Source: Chryseobacterium daecheongense
GTDB lineage: Bacteria; Bacteroidota; Bacteroidia; Flavobacteriales; Weeksellaceae
Direction of reading: 5' to 3'
Assembly: GCA_027920525.1 (NCBI GenBank)
Contig: CP115858.1
Coordinates: 4,154,001-4,218,000 of the forward strand
DNA: 64,000 bases
This document shows, piece after piece, positions 49,522-58,917 of the stretch. Made by a program: the position numbers and the translations under genes. Position 1 is the stretch's first letter. Each line of letters begins with the position of its first letter. The notes under the pieces are model-generated. The model had not been told where the DNA came from, did no database searches, and saw nothing but the letters and a program-made list of their open reading frames with translations.

Positions 49522-50553
49522 ATGAACGTAATTGTGAAAAAATCTTTTTTATACAGTCTTATACTGGTTTTATTTTTAGTATCATGTAAAAAGGAAATTG
49601 AAAAAATAAATGATACTTTAGGAACCGATACAACTACCACAGAAAGTCCAAAGGAAAAAACTGATTCAATAAAAAAAGATTCAGTGGTTAAAAAGGAATC
49701 TGTACCTCCGGCAATGCAGGAAACCGGCTTTTATAATGCTTTTGTACTTCCAAAAGATAAAAAGCTTAGAGATTCTGTATATGCTGCATTCAGCAAAAAA
49801 TATAATGAAAGAGAACGGTATGCTATTTTAGCACTGAACAGATTGGATTCTAAAAATAAATGGAATTCTGATACATTGGTAGTTCCTGCCAAAATAGATA
49901 CCACATTGATGGCTTATTCACCTTTTCCAATGCAATTGGATGTATTGAGTAATGTAAAGAAATTTGTTATTTTTTCATATCCGATTCAGGCGTATGGAGT
50001 GTATTCCAACGGGAGTCTTGTAAAGTGGGGGCCAACCAGTATGGGAAAAAAAACCGCACAGACCACAAGAGGATTAACTTTTGCCAACTGGAAAAAGAAG
50101 CTTTCCATTTCAACGGTTAGTAGTGAATGGAAATTACCTTATAATTTCAATATTTTTAACACAGGAGGAATCGGATGGCATCAATATGACCTACCCGGCT
50201 ATCCGGCATCGCATTCTTGCTTACGGCTATTGAAAAATGATGCCCAATGGTTATATTCTTATGCAGATACCTGGATCCTGAATCCGGGAGGAGCCACCAC
50301 TAAAGCAAAAGGAACTGCAGTAATGGTTTTTGGCGATTACAAATGGGGGCACAGGAAACCGTGGAGAAATCTGTTGGATGATCCTAATGCAAATAATATT
50401 TCTGTAGAAGAAATGAATAAGCTCATAGAGCCCCATATTGAAAAAATAATAAAAGAGCAGGAGAACAGGGAAAAAGTAGCAGATTCTATCAAGGCGGCGA
50501 AGGCTGTTGAGATTCAGGAACCTGCAGTGAAGCCACAAGTGCTTGCTCCTTAA
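49522..50553 (+). CDS. L,D-transpeptidase (YkuD) lipoprotein
   Basis: It cross-links peptidoglycan (3-3) or attaches proteins to it in the periplasm. A lipoprotein signal (SLILVLFLVSC) is followed by a Lys/Thr-rich linker and a YkuD domain. The catalytic block WHQYDLPGYPASHSCLRLL holds Cys233, with His231 two residues before. FVIFSYPIQAYGVYSNGSLV and SMGKKTAQT are earlier YkuD strands. 343 residues, with a Lys/Glu-rich tail. It overlaps the convergent membrane protein gene by 4 bases. Confidence 0.92.
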   Translation: MNVIVKKSFLYSLILVLFLVSCKKEIEKINDTLGTDTTTTESPKEKTDSIKKDSVVKKESVPPAMQETGFYNAFVLPKDKKLRDSVYAAFSKKYNERERYAILALNRLDSKNKWNSDTLVVPAKIDTTLMAYSPFPMQLDVLSNVKKFVIFSYPIQAYGVYSNGSLVKWGPTSMGKKTAQTTRGLTFANWKKKLSISTVSSEWKLPYNFNIFNTGGIGWHQYDLPGYPASHSCLRLLKNDAQWLYSYADTWILNPGGATTKAKGTAVMVFGDYKWGHRKPWRNLLDDPNANNISVEEMNKLIEPHIEKIIKEQENREKVADSIKAAKAVEIQEPAVKPQVLAP

Positions 50554-51074
50554 GACTTCTTTTCAAATTGTAAAGTAGATTCTTCTGCAAATTTTCTGAG
50601 TTTCTGCATTTCATCTTTAGCTTTACTTTGTCCGAATCTGGCCGCAGCATATGTTGCGGCAATACAAAGCAGCATGATAAACGAGGCATTGAGTGCCCAA
50701 GGAAATTCATTGCTTTTGATTTGTTTTTCTACATAGTACATGGTGAAAAAGGTCATCCATAAAATCGAAAAAGAGAAATAAAGAAACATAAAGAAGGTCC
50801 ACACAGCCGAGCTTGGCCCGAATACCCCACGGATCACAATATCATCATCTTCTGCCTCCACGCGAAGAGAAAGTCTGGGTTTCCAGTAATTATCATAAGG
50901 TGTTTCTACACAGATGGTAGCTACCTCCTTATTGACATTGCCGGAAAATTCTCCTTTGTGTTCCTTGAGGTATTTGTTAAGGTTTTCAGCATATTCTTCC
51001 TTACTGAGATGGGTAAACATTTTAAACCTCGGTCGTGTGCGTATCTTATCTAATGTGGTTTCTTCTGTTTTCAT
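50550..51074 (-). CDS. Hypothetical membrane protein
   Basis: The 174-residue protein has a soluble N-terminal ~95 residues and two adjacent transmembrane helices (WTFFMFLYFSFSILWMTFFTMYY near 92-114 and ALNASFIMLLCIAATYAAA near 127-145), with a charged C-terminal tail. No family is recognised. It lies 1 base after the stop of the aspartyl-protease gene on the same strand, so the two are probably co-translated. Confidence 0.75.
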   Translation of the reverse strand: MKTEETTLDKIRTRPRFKMFTHLSKEEYAENLNKYLKEHKGEFSGNVNKEVATICVETPYDNYWKPRLSLRVEAEDDDIVIRGVFGPSSAVWTFFMFLYFSFSILWMTFFTMYYVEKQIKSNEFPWALNASFIMLLCIAATYAAARFGQSKAKDEMQKLRKFAEESTLQFEKKS

Positions 51075-51075
51075 A

Positions 51076-52398
51076 TTATTCCTGATAGGGGATTGGGTCT
51101 TCCAGAGTAAAGCTCAGTGTAAGTTGCTGGTCTTTCCTTTTTATAAGCATGGTAATGGTTTTTCCTTCTTCAGATTTCATCAGTTCCATAATGTATTCCA
51201 AAGTCATATCAAGGGTTTTTCTACCATTGATTGTAATAATCCGGTCGTCTTTTTTTAGTCCTGCTCTATCTGCGGGAGAATCTTTACGTACACCTGCAAT
51301 AGAAAATAAAGGCTTAAGTACAAATTTGTACTGTAAGTTATTATTAATCACCTCGATTTCGTTACTTGCCTTTTTTGCACCGGTTTCAAGGGCTACAAAA
51401 TCTTTTTCCCAGGATAATCCATCTTGTTGAAAATCAAGACCACTCATATTAAAGTGGAAGGGGTCGTCATAATTTTTATTTTTCTTTAAGTAGATTTTCT
51501 GGTCAGGATAATCAAAAATGATAGTAAATCGGCGGAGAATTTCTCCTCCCACTGAACCCCTTCTGTTTTCAACAAGATTTACATGCTGAATAGAAAACTC
51601 ATCCGGCATCGCAGTAAGAGGCTTTTCAAACTTAAAATCCCCCAGATAAAAGTTGTGAATACGGCTTCTTTTTCCGTATACATCTCCGTTAAATCCTCTG
51701 CCTAAAAAATCATCAATATTGGGACGGTTGTACACAAAATTCTTTATAAGAGTAGGAAAGAGCCATATGGGATCGCTGTTTCCTAAGTCTATAAGGAGTT
51801 TGGATGTCTTTTTTTCATTGGTCATTTCAACCTCTGCTTCAATATACGGTTTATTTTTTTCAATAGAAATGGGAAACTCCTCAAATCTTTTGGTTTTTTT
51901 CCTAAGCAGTTCAATATCGTTGTAGATGGTAATCTTTTTGGAAACGTAATCTATAGAAACAGCATGATCTTTAAAAAAATGATATCCTATGATGCCGTTA
52001 ACAGGGATTCCTACATGAGAAGAAATATTAAATTCCTGATTAACGATAATAAAAAGGCTCAGAGATTTATTGATGAAATTTTTTCCTATTGTACCTGTAT
52101 TATTATCAGAACGAAATCCATCTATACTTGCGTTCCCACCCAAACCTGAAAATTTGATCTTTTCAAGTGTTGTTAGTTTTACTTCTTTGTTTTCGAGGCT
52201 GAAAATTGATGTTTCAGCAACTCCTGTATCTAACAAAAAGGTTAGATCTGCTCCATTAATATTGACCGGAATGAAAATCAGATTATTAATCAGCTTAAAT
52301 GGAACTACCGTCTTTTTAGCATCTTTAATCTCAAAAGAGTTCTGAGCATTGATAAAAATGCTAATCAATAAAAGCCAGATAAAACATCGATATTTCAT
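51076..52398 (-). CDS. Exported retropepsin-like aspartyl protease with PDZ domain
   Basis: The signal peptide (FIWLLLISIFINAQ) precedes a duplicated aspartyl-protease fold: first Asp57 in LTFLLDTGVAETSIF, second in KLLIDLGNSDPIW (LG in place of the usual TG). The C-terminal ~75 residues are a PDZ domain (IAGVRKDSPADRAGLKKDDRIITI). 440 residues. It is probably periplasmic or surface located; the substrate is unknown. The membrane protein gene follows with a 1-base gap. Confidence 0.85.
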   Translation of the reverse strand: MKYRCFIWLLLISIFINAQNSFEIKDAKKTVVPFKLINNLIFIPVNINGADLTFLLDTGVAETSIFSLENKEVKLTTLEKIKFSGLGGNASIDGFRSDNNTGTIGKNFINKSLSLFIIVNQEFNISSHVGIPVNGIIGYHFFKDHAVSIDYVSKKITIYNDIELLRKKTKRFEEFPISIEKNKPYIEAEVEMTNEKKTSKLLIDLGNSDPIWLFPTLIKNFVYNRPNIDDFLGRGFNGDVYGKRSRIHNFYLGDFKFEKPLTAMPDEFSIQHVNLVENRRGSVGGEILRRFTIIFDYPDQKIYLKKNKNYDDPFHFNMSGLDFQQDGLSWEKDFVALETGAKKASNEIEVINNNLQYKFVLKPLFSIAGVRKDSPADRAGLKKDDRIITINGRKTLDMTLEYIMELMKSEEGKTITMLIKRKDQQLTLSFTLEDPIPYQE

Positions 52399-52507
52399 TT
52401 ACTGAATATAAGCAATTTATCGCTATGCAAAATAAAAAACATTCTCTATTTTGAGAATGTTTATGTAATTTTTAGTGTTTTGTCTGATATGTTTTATTAT
52501 CCGTAAA

Positions 52508-53146
52508 TTATTTCGAAAAGAAATCCATGAGGTCAATATAATTTTTTTGATTTACTCCATGTCCACTCATGTATTCTCTGAAAGTAAAATAACAACTCAA
52601 TTCATACAGCAGATCTGCAGCCTTTCTTCCCCATTCTAATGGAATTACAGCGTCATCGGTTCCATGGGAGACAAAAAATCTAAGCTTTTCCAACTTCTTT
52701 TTATCTCTAACGATATCACCTAAGATTTTCTCTTCAGGATAGCTGCTCAAACACGCTACATAATTAAACAAATCAGGATATTGTAATGCCAGCGCATAGC
52801 ATAAAATCCCACCCTGACTGAAGCCGCATAAATGAGCCCTGCTTTCAGTAATTCCGTATTGATTAATTATTTTTAGAATATTCTCCAGAACACTGTTCAG
52901 AGATTCTTTTGCCTGATGGACATCTATAAAGTTTTCTGGATTATTAAAATCAATGTCATACCATGAATATCCTTCGAATTGAGTATTCTTTGGAGCCCTG
53001 AAACTAACGATGATCCAGTCGGCTGGGAGGGTTTCCCTGAAACTAAAAAGATCCTGTTCATTGCTTCCATAGCCATGAAGCATAAAAAGTATTGGAGTAG
53101 AAGAAGTAATATGTTCTGGTTCTCTTACAATATAATCTAAATTCAT
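52508..53146 (-). CDS. Carboxylesterase/phospholipase family alpha/beta hydrolase
   Basis: A cytoplasmic esterase of 212 residues. LHGYGSNEQDLF forms the oxyanion hole, GFSQGG holds nucleophile Ser110, HGTDDAVIPL the acid Asp near 165, and SGHGVNQKN the catalytic His. This is the Abhydrolase_2 pattern (EstA/YpfH-like). A TATCTTTG -7 box ends only 4 nt before the ATG, so its mRNA is probably leaderless. Confidence 0.9.
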   Translation of the reverse strand: MNLDYIVREPEHITSSTPILFMLHGYGSNEQDLFSFRETLPADWIIVSFRAPKNTQFEGYSWYDIDFNNPENFIDVHQAKESLNSVLENILKIINQYGITESRAHLCGFSQGGILCYALALQYPDLFNYVACLSSYPEEKILGDIVRDKKKLEKLRFFVSHGTDDAVIPLEWGRKAADLLYELSCYFTFREYMSGHGVNQKNYIDLMDFFSK

Positions 53147-53150
53147 ACTA

Positions 53151-53158
53151 CAAAGATA
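53151..53158 (-). promoter_or_regulatory. -7 box (TATCTTTG) abutting the esterase start
   Basis: Minus-strand TATCTTTG is followed by TAGT and then ATG. Transcription would begin at or next to the start codon. Confidence 0.5.
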
Positions 53159-53336
53159 AGTAATAAATCAAATTGCTGAATTTTTATGTTTTGAATAATC
53201 ACGGCTTTAATTTTAACTATAAAATATGAATAATGCTTAAAATCAGACATAAATATTGTTTTTGTTGATTTGATATTGTTTGGAAATCTTTATTGGAAAT
53301 TTTTCATAAAAGTTATTTTTATATTGATAAAAAACC

Positions 53337-53344
53337 TATATTTG
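53337..53344 (+). promoter_or_regulatory. -7 box (TATATTTG) for the small lipoprotein gene
   Basis: TATATTTG matches TAnnTTTG and ends 26 nt before the ATG at 53371, which argues against a longer start upstream. Confidence 0.5.
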
Positions 53345-53370
53345 AAACATTAAAAAATCTATTTGGAGAA

Positions 53371-53805
53371 ATGAAGCAATTTTACAAATCAAAAAGTTTA
53401 TTAAGACTTTCTTTTTTATTCATCGTATTATTTTCGGTAATTTCTATATTAAATTCTTGTAAAAAAGATGACGACGATGAAGACTTTAAAGATCATATCG
53501 TACAATTTGAAGTAAAGGGGAGTACAGGTGTTATTTCAAAAACCATCGTTACTCAGGTTGGAACTACGGTAAATAATATGTATAATACTACATTGACTCC
53601 CATTACCCTTCCTTGGTCAAGCGGTGAATTTTTTGTTAACTCCAGCCAGGCCCAGTTAAATCTTTCAGCTAATGCAACGATGCCTGACGATGATTCTAAA
53701 CTTATTGTAAGCATTTGGATTGATGGAGAAGTGGCAAAGAGTGATACCGTTGTTGGTAAAGGTGTTTTAAGTGCTGCTGTTTTTCACAGCTTCTTGGAAT
53801 TATAA
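53371..53805 (+). CDS. Small lipoprotein with acidic surface-export signal
   Basis: The ATG at 53371 gives 144 residues with a lipoprotein signal (FLFIVLFSVISILNSC). The Cys is followed by KKDDDDEDF, which fits the Lys/acidic lipoprotein export signal known from Bacteroidota surface lipoproteins. The ~100-residue mature domain is beta-rich (IVQFEVKGSTGVISKTIVTQ) and loosely resembles MmpS-type accessory domains; I would not name it. A terminator follows. Function is unknown. Confidence 0.75.
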   Translation: MKQFYKSKSLLRLSFLFIVLFSVISILNSCKKDDDDEDFKDHIVQFEVKGSTGVISKTIVTQVGTTVNNMYNTTLTPITLPWSSGEFFVNSSQAQLNLSANATMPDDDSKLIVSIWIDGEVAKSDTVVGKGVLSAAVFHSFLEL

Positions 53806-53826
53806 AAGTATAAATTATAAATAAAG

Positions 53827-53858
53827 AAAAGACCGCTTATACCAGGCGGTCTTTTTTT
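53827..53858 (+). terminator. Terminator after the small lipoprotein gene
   Basis: AAAGACCGC, loop, GCGGTCTTT and further T residues. Confidence 0.85.
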
Positions 53859-53942
53859 GATATATTCTGTTGATGGCAAGTGTAATAGGTTCTGTTGAAT
53901 TTTTCGTAGGAACGTCTAGTCAAAGTTTAAAAATTTTGTTGT

Positions 53943-53982
53943 AAAAGAAAAACACTTTGGCAAGCCAAAGTGTTTTTCTTTT
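53943..53982 (-). terminator. tyrS terminator, perfect 19-base arms
   Basis: AAAAGAAAAACACTTTGGC and its exact reverse complement are separated by two bases and lie 14 bases beyond the tyrS stop. A and T runs on both sides allow bidirectional use. Confidence 0.85.
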
Positions 53983-53995
53983 ATTTGAAATGTTA

Positions 53996-55291
53996 TTATT
54001 GAACTTTAATAATGAAGTAACTTTTCTTTCCTTTTTGCAGTAATAAAAATTTACCATCGATCAGGTCACTTTCGTTTGCTGTAAAGGTATCATTTATTTT
54101 TTGCTTGTTTACGGAAATTGAATTTCCTTTGATCTCTCTTTGGGCCTCACTTTTAGATTTTAGAAATCCTGATTTTTCTGAAAGAAGATCAATAATGTTG
54201 ATTCCCAATACATCTGCTTTTGCTACTTCTTTTTGTGGAACTCCGTCAAAAACTTCAAGAAAAGTTTCCTCATCCAGACTTACCAAATCTTCAGCAGTGG
54301 AGCGGCCGAAAAGAATTTCTGAAGCCTTTAAAGCCTTTTCATATTCTTCTCTTCCATGAACCCATACGGTTACTTCTTCTGCTAATTTCTTTTGAAGTTT
54401 TCTTTCATGTGGAGCTGTTTTGTGCTCTTCTATTAATGCTTCAATTTCTTCTTTACCCAGAAATGTATAAAATTTAATAAATCTTTCGGCATCAGCATCG
54501 GTTGCATTCAGCCAGAATTGGTAGAATTTATACGGTGATGTTTTCTTCTTATCTAACCAGTAATTTTCACCACTCTCGGATTTTCCGAATTTGGAGCCAT
54601 CTGCTTTCGTGATCAAAGGAACCGTTAATGCAAAAGCTTCTCCTTGTGCCTTTCTGCGGATCAGTTCTGTCCCTGTGGTGATATTTCCCCACTGATCAGA
54701 ACCTCCCATTTGTAACTTTACATTATTATTCTGGTACAAGTGCAGGAAATCATACCCCTGAATCAGCTGATAAGTAAATTCAGTAAAACTCATCCCTTCA
54801 GCTCCGGCTTCCCCTGAGAATCTCTTCTTTACGGAATCTTTAGCCATCATATAGTTTACAGTAATGTTTTTTCCCACATTTTTGGCAAAGTCTAAAAACG
54901 AGATGTTTTTCATCCAGTCGTAATTGTTTACCAACTCAGCCTTATTGGCTCCATCTCCATCAAAATTCAGAAACTGAGAAAGCTGATTTTTCAAACAGTC
55001 GACATAATGTAAAAGTGTTTCCTCATCCAGAAGATTTCTCTCTGCAGACTTTCCTGAAGGATCCCCGATCATCCCGGTAGCACCTCCTACTAATGCAATA
55101 GGCTTGTGGCCATGCTGTTGAAAATGAGCTAAAATTTTAATTTGAATAAGACTTCCAATATGCAAAGAATCAGCAGTTGGATCAAAACCGATATACGCAG
55201 TAGTTACCTCTTTATTCAGTTGTTCATCGGTTCCTGGCATCATATCAGCAAAAAGACCACGCCATTTTAATTCTTCAATAAAGGAATTCAT
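53996..55291 (-). CDS. tyrS: Tyrosyl-tRNA synthetase
   Basis: A class I synthetase of 431 residues. The HIGH-type motif is [14 protein letters not shown], and [45 protein letters not shown] and the KMSKS-type loop KFGKSESG follow in order. A C-terminal S4 RNA-binding domain ([19 protein letters not shown]) is present. A TATCTTTG box lies about 30 nt upstream of the ATG. Confidence 0.96.
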   Translation of the reverse strand: MNSFIEELKWRGLFADMMPGTDEQLNKEVTTAYIGFDPTADSLHIGSLIQIKILAHFQQHGHKPIALVGGATGMIGDPSGKSAERNLLDEETLLHYVDCLKNQLSQFLNFDGDGANKAELVNNYDWMKNISFLDFAKNVGKNITVNYMMAKDSVKKRFSGEAGAEGMSFTEFTYQLIQGYDFLHLYQNNNVKLQMGGSDQWGNITTGTELIRRKAQGEAFALTVPLITKADGSKFGKSESGENYWLDKKKTSPYKFYQFWLNATDADAERFIKFYTFLGKEEIEALIEEHKTAPHERKLQKKLAEEVTVWVHGREEYEKALKASEILFGRSTAEDLVSLDEETFLEVFDGVPQKEVAKADVLGINIIDLLSEKSGFLKSKSEAQREIKGNSISVNKQKINDTFTANESDLIDGKFLLLQKGKKSYFIIKVQ

Positions 55292-55321
55292 ATTATAATT
55301 TTTCTTTAAAATTTAACTGTG

Positions 55322-55329
55322 CAAAGATA
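55322..55329 (-). promoter_or_regulatory. -7 box (TATCTTTG) for tyrS
   Basis: Minus-strand TATCTTTG matches TAnnTTTG and lies 30 nt before the tyrS ATG. Confidence 0.55.
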
Positions 55330-55529
55330 GTAAATTCAGAAGTACGGATGGTAAAGTGTGAGGGCTAAAAAGCGAAAAGCCAAAAAACTGAAAGACAAGA
55401 ATCCCATACTATATTGGTCAATTTACCTTTCATGATTTCTTGGTGACGGCATAATCATTTTATCATATAAAAGCTGTCGAGTAACTGTTTTACTAAACCT
55501 GGATTTTGCGATTTTGCCATTCAGCGTTA

Positions 55530-55560
55530 TTGTCATTTCCCTGAAAATAAATTATATTTG
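55530..55560 (+). promoter_or_regulatory. Promoter of the sigma factor gene, nearly leaderless
   Basis: TTG at 55530-55532, 20 nt, TATATTTG at 55553-55560. The ATG follows after six bases, so the transcript would begin at or just before the start codon. Confidence 0.6.
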
Positions 55561-55566
55561 TTACTA

Positions 55567-56127
55567 ATGAACGACGAACAGTTATTTTCACTTATTCAGA
55601 AAGCTAAAGAAAAAGACCAGAAGGCCCAGACAAAACTCATTAATGTTTTTTGGGTGGATGTCTTTTCTTTTGTGATGAAAAAAGTCCGTGACGAAAATGA
55701 TACAGATGAAATTACGGTCAATGTTTTTTCAAAGGTTTTGTCTAAACTGGATATGTACGATCCTCATTTTCAGTTTAAAACATGGATACTGACAATTGCT
55801 CAGAATACGGTTATTGATTTTTGGAGGAAGAGAAGCCGTGAAAATCAGGATCCGACAGAAAACCTGGATGAAGTGAAGAACCAGTTTGCCAAATCTCCGG
55901 AAGAACTGATGATTTCTGATGAAGAGCAAAAGAAAATCATTAAAACAATTGAATCCTTAGATGCCAATTATCAGGATATCATAAAACTCAGATTTTTTGA
56001 AGAGAAAAGCATAAAAGAAATAGCTGAAGAGTTGGGAATTTCCGTTGCAAATACCAAAGTAAGGGTAATGCGTGCTAAAAAAGTCCTGGCTGAGCTTCTC
56101 AAAAACAATGAGTTTGATGAGGATTGA
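55567..56127 (+). CDS. ECF-type RNA polymerase sigma factor
   Basis: A two-domain sigma factor of 186 residues. Region 2 (DVFSFVMKKVRDENDTDEITVNVFSKVLSKLDMYDPHFQFKTWILTIAQN in pieces: NVFSKVLSKL, FKTWILTIAQNTVIDFWRK) and region 4 (DIIKLRFFEEKSIKEIAEEL, VANTKVRVMRAKKVL) are clear. No anti-sigma gene adjoins it; the next gene is convergent. The TTG nine bases upstream lies in the promoter box, so the ATG was chosen. Confidence 0.9.
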   Translation: MNDEQLFSLIQKAKEKDQKAQTKLINVFWVDVFSFVMKKVRDENDTDEITVNVFSKVLSKLDMYDPHFQFKTWILTIAQNTVIDFWRKRSRENQDPTENLDEVKNQFAKSPEELMISDEEQKKIIKTIESLDANYQDIIKLRFFEEKSIKEIAEELGISVANTKVRVMRAKKVLAELLKNNEFDED

Positions 56128-56172
56128 TAAGCCTTAAGCATTACAATATCTCTGAAGTTTCAAAAGATATGA

Positions 56173-56808
56173 CTACAAATGAAACTCAGCTTTTGTTTTT
56201 GGAAACTTAAAAGTTCTTTCTTCTGAATTTCTGTTTTGTAAATTAATCTTCCAGTCTTTTTTAATAACGGTTTCTTTTTCAGATTTTCCGTTGTCTGGAT
56301 TATCTTTACCTTCTACTTCTTTAGAATATACCAATTGTCCGGTGGAAAGATTATAATCAATATCCGCCCAATAGTCTCCCGGTCTTCCGTAGCTTAGGGA
56401 ATGACCAATCAGTTCAAAATGTCCGTTCTGAAAACGGTATTTATCCGTGTATCCCCATTTCCAGCTGCTCCCACCAGCCTGAGTAATTTCTAAAATTCCT
56501 TTGTTAATGGCCATACTCTGATAAGGATCTCCCATCATTCCTCCATGATTGCTTTCGAGGATGGCTTTTCTTGATTTTTCTAAAATGCCCCACTTACCAT
56601 TTGTTTTTTTTAGGATCTGGATTTCACGGATATTTCCCATATCCGTTGTATCTTTTGTATTGTAGATAATTACTTTTTCTGGGATTTTATCACCGTCAAG
56701 ATCGCCATCTACGGTTTCTATAATCTCAGATCCCACCGGTTGAAATTCTTTTTGGGCAGAACAAATGATACTGAAGAATAGAGATAAAAGGAAGAAGGTT
56801 GTTTTCAT
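56173..56808 (-). CDS. Hypothetical secreted protein with calcium-loop-like motif
   Basis: The signal peptide (TTFFLLSLFFSIICSAQ) starts a 211-residue protein. Near residue 35 VDGDLDGDKIPEKVIIY has the Asp/Gly spacing of FG-GAP or EF-hand-like calcium loops. The rest (ILEITQAGGSSWKWGYTDKYRF, YWADIDYNLSTGQLVYSK) is beta-rich and fits no family that I recognise. It is monocistronic and convergent with the sigma factor gene. Confidence 0.7.
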   Translation of the reverse strand: MKTTFFLLSLFFSIICSAQKEFQPVGSEIIETVDGDLDGDKIPEKVIIYNTKDTTDMGNIREIQILKKTNGKWGILEKSRKAILESNHGGMMGDPYQSMAINKGILEITQAGGSSWKWGYTDKYRFQNGHFELIGHSLSYGRPGDYWADIDYNLSTGQLVYSKEVEGKDNPDNGKSEKETVIKKDWKINLQNRNSEERTFKFPKTKAEFHL

Positions 56809-56922
56809 GGAAAAAATTTGGTGATCTAAATTACAATTATATTTTTAATTATGTGTTCCATCAATTTCTGCATTAGATGGTTTCCATTAAAAATTCCTTA
56901 ACTTTGAAGTTCAATTTTAGAA

Positions 56923-57789
56923 ATGGAAAATTTAGTTCAAGACACTACCGTTCAAAAACCAAAGTGGATTCGTGTAAAACTGCCTACCGGAAAGAATTAC
57001 AGAGAACTGAGAACCTTGGTTGATAAATATAAATTAAATACAATTTGCCAGAGCGGGAGCTGCCCGAATATGGGGGAATGTTGGGGTGAGGGAACTGCGA
57101 CTTTCATGATCCTGGGTAATATCTGTACGCGGAGCTGTGGATTTTGTGGTGTAAAAACCGGAAAACCCATGGATGTAAACTGGGATGAGCCCGAGAAGGT
57201 AGCACGTTCGATCAAATTAATGAAAATTAAGCACGCAGTACTTACTTCAGTGGACCGCGATGATCTGAAGGATATGGGATCCATTCTGTGGGGGGAAACT
57301 GTAAATGCGGTACGAAGAATTTCTCCGGGAACTACCATGGAAACATTGATTCCTGATTTCCAGGGAATAACAAAGCACCTTGATCGATTGGTGGATGTTG
57401 CTCCGGAAGTGATTTCTCATAACATGGAAACAGTAAAACGTTTAACAAGGGAAGTGAGAATTCAGGCTAAATATGAAAGAAGCCTTGAAGTATTAAGATA
57501 CCTGAAAGAAGCAGGACAGAGAAGAACCAAAACGGGTGTTATGCTTGGTTTGGGAGAAACAAGAGATGAAGTTTTCCAGACGATTGAGGACATCAGAAAT
57601 GCCAACGTGGATGTGATTACCTTGGGTCAGTATCTTCAGCCTACTAAAAAACATCTTCCTGTAAAAAAATTCATTACACCGGAAGAGTTTGATGAATTCG
57701 GTGATTTTGCAAGAAGCTTAGGTTTCAGACATGTTGAAAGTTCACCACTTGTAAGAAGTTCTTATCACGCAGAAAAACATATTCACTAA
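56923..57789 (+). CDS. lipA: Lipoyl synthase
   Basis: A radical-SAM enzyme inserting two sulfurs into octanoyl groups. The auxiliary cluster cysteines are in [12 protein letters not shown], the radical-SAM CxxxCxxC is in CTRSCGFC, and the C-terminal Ser of RSSYHAE serves as the auxiliary-cluster ligand. 288 residues, normal. A terminator follows; no lipB is in view. Confidence 0.96.
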   Translation: MENLVQDTTVQKPKWIRVKLPTGKNYRELRTLVDKYKLNTICQSGSCPNMGECWGEGTATFMILGNICTRSCGFCGVKTGKPMDVNWDEPEKVARSIKLMKIKHAVLTSVDRDDLKDMGSILWGETVNAVRRISPGTTMETLIPDFQGITKHLDRLVDVAPEVISHNMETVKRLTREVRIQAKYERSLEVLRYLKEAGQRRTKTGVMLGLGETRDEVFQTIEDIRNANVDVITLGQYLQPTKKHLPVKKFITPEEFDEFGDFARSLGFRHVESSPLVRSSYHAEKHIH

Positions 57790-57795
57790 AAATAT

Positions 57796-57825
57796 AAATC
57801 GCTCCAACACGGAGCGATTTTTTTT
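57796..57825 (+). terminator. lipA terminator
   Basis: AAATCGCTCC, loop AACAC, GGAGCGATTT and T run. Confidence 0.85.
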
Positions 57826-57883
57826 ATTAGAAAAGGATGTTGATTTGTAAATAAGCAAACCTCAATTTAGCTATTAGCCACCA

Positions 57884-58738
57884 TCAACCTTCAATTTTAG
57901 CCAAATGCTTTTTCCTGAACTCTGATGGTGTTTCACCTACATGCTGTTTGAATAGCTTATTAAAATACGACAGACTTTCAAAACCTACCTGAAAACAAAC
58001 TTCCGTTACGGACGAATCTTTTAACAAAAATATCTTTGCCTGATTGATCCTGTAGTTGTTTACAAAATCAGTAAATGTCATATTGGTTTGCTTTTTAAAA
58101 TACCGGCAGAAAGCTGCAGTACTCAGATTTACTGTTGCTGCAATGTGATTGACATTCGTTTTTTTATCATAGTTTTCATGAATGTAATCGTAAATTGTTC
58201 CCATTCTTATTTTATCGTTAAGAAACCATTTGATTCGGGTATCTTCGTTATTCAGTTCTTTTACTTCATTTGAGTTGGCAAGGATCTGTAGGATTTCAAT
58301 TAATCCGATGAGGGAATCAAAATTTCCTGTAGTCATGAGGCTATGCATTTTTTCAACGACGATCCGCTTTGTGTCTCCGGAGAAAGATAGTCCAAGATAG
58401 GAACGTTCCAGAAGTTGTCTGATATCATCAAATTCGGGAACCGGATCAATAATATCCTGTAGAAAATTTTCTCTCATTTGGAGAACCATCTGTCTGCACT
58501 CCGTTTGGATTTTGTAATCGAAATTGAGATGTGGAACATTAGAGCCAATCAGTAAAAGGTCACTATTAGTAAAACCGGAAATATCTTTTCCTATATGGCG
58601 GATTCCATTTATGGCTTCAACATAAACCAATTCTATTTCAGGATGATAATGCCAGAAAAAGCAGTCTTTCAAGGAAGGAGAAAAAAGCTTGAATGACTTT
58701 CCTTTTTCGAAGTCAATAATTTCTTTCTGGATTTTCAT
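57884..58738 (-). CDS. AraC family transcriptional regulator
   Basis: An N-terminal cupin-like sensor (CFFWHYHPEIELVYVEAINGIRHIGKDI split near residue 27) is followed by two helix-turn-helix motifs at ~185-284, with HIAATVNLSTAAFCRYFKK and VTEVCFQVGFESLSYFNKLFK as the recognition parts. 284 residues. The gene is divergent from an MFS transporter gene 179 bases away, which it is likely to control. The effector is unknown. Confidence 0.9.
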   Translation of the reverse strand: MKIQKEIIDFEKGKSFKLFSPSLKDCFFWHYHPEIELVYVEAINGIRHIGKDISGFTNSDLLLIGSNVPHLNFDYKIQTECRQMVLQMRENFLQDIIDPVPEFDDIRQLLERSYLGLSFSGDTKRIVVEKMHSLMTTGNFDSLIGLIEILQILANSNEVKELNNEDTRIKWFLNDKIRMGTIYDYIHENYDKKTNVNHIAATVNLSTAAFCRYFKKQTNMTFTDFVNNYRINQAKIFLLKDSSVTEVCFQVGFESLSYFNKLFKQHVGETPSEFRKKHLAKIEG

Positions 58739-58917
58739 TTGGTTCTATCTTGATTATTTTAAGATTTAAAATTAAATAAAAAGGTCAATATGGAGCAAAT
58801 TTTTATCATTTGAGTGGAAGCAAAATTGAAAATTTCTATCGATTTTTGCACTTTCAAATAATAGGATTGCTTTTATTATCTCTAAAACAAAGAAGCAATT
58901 AAAAGAAACAAAATGAT

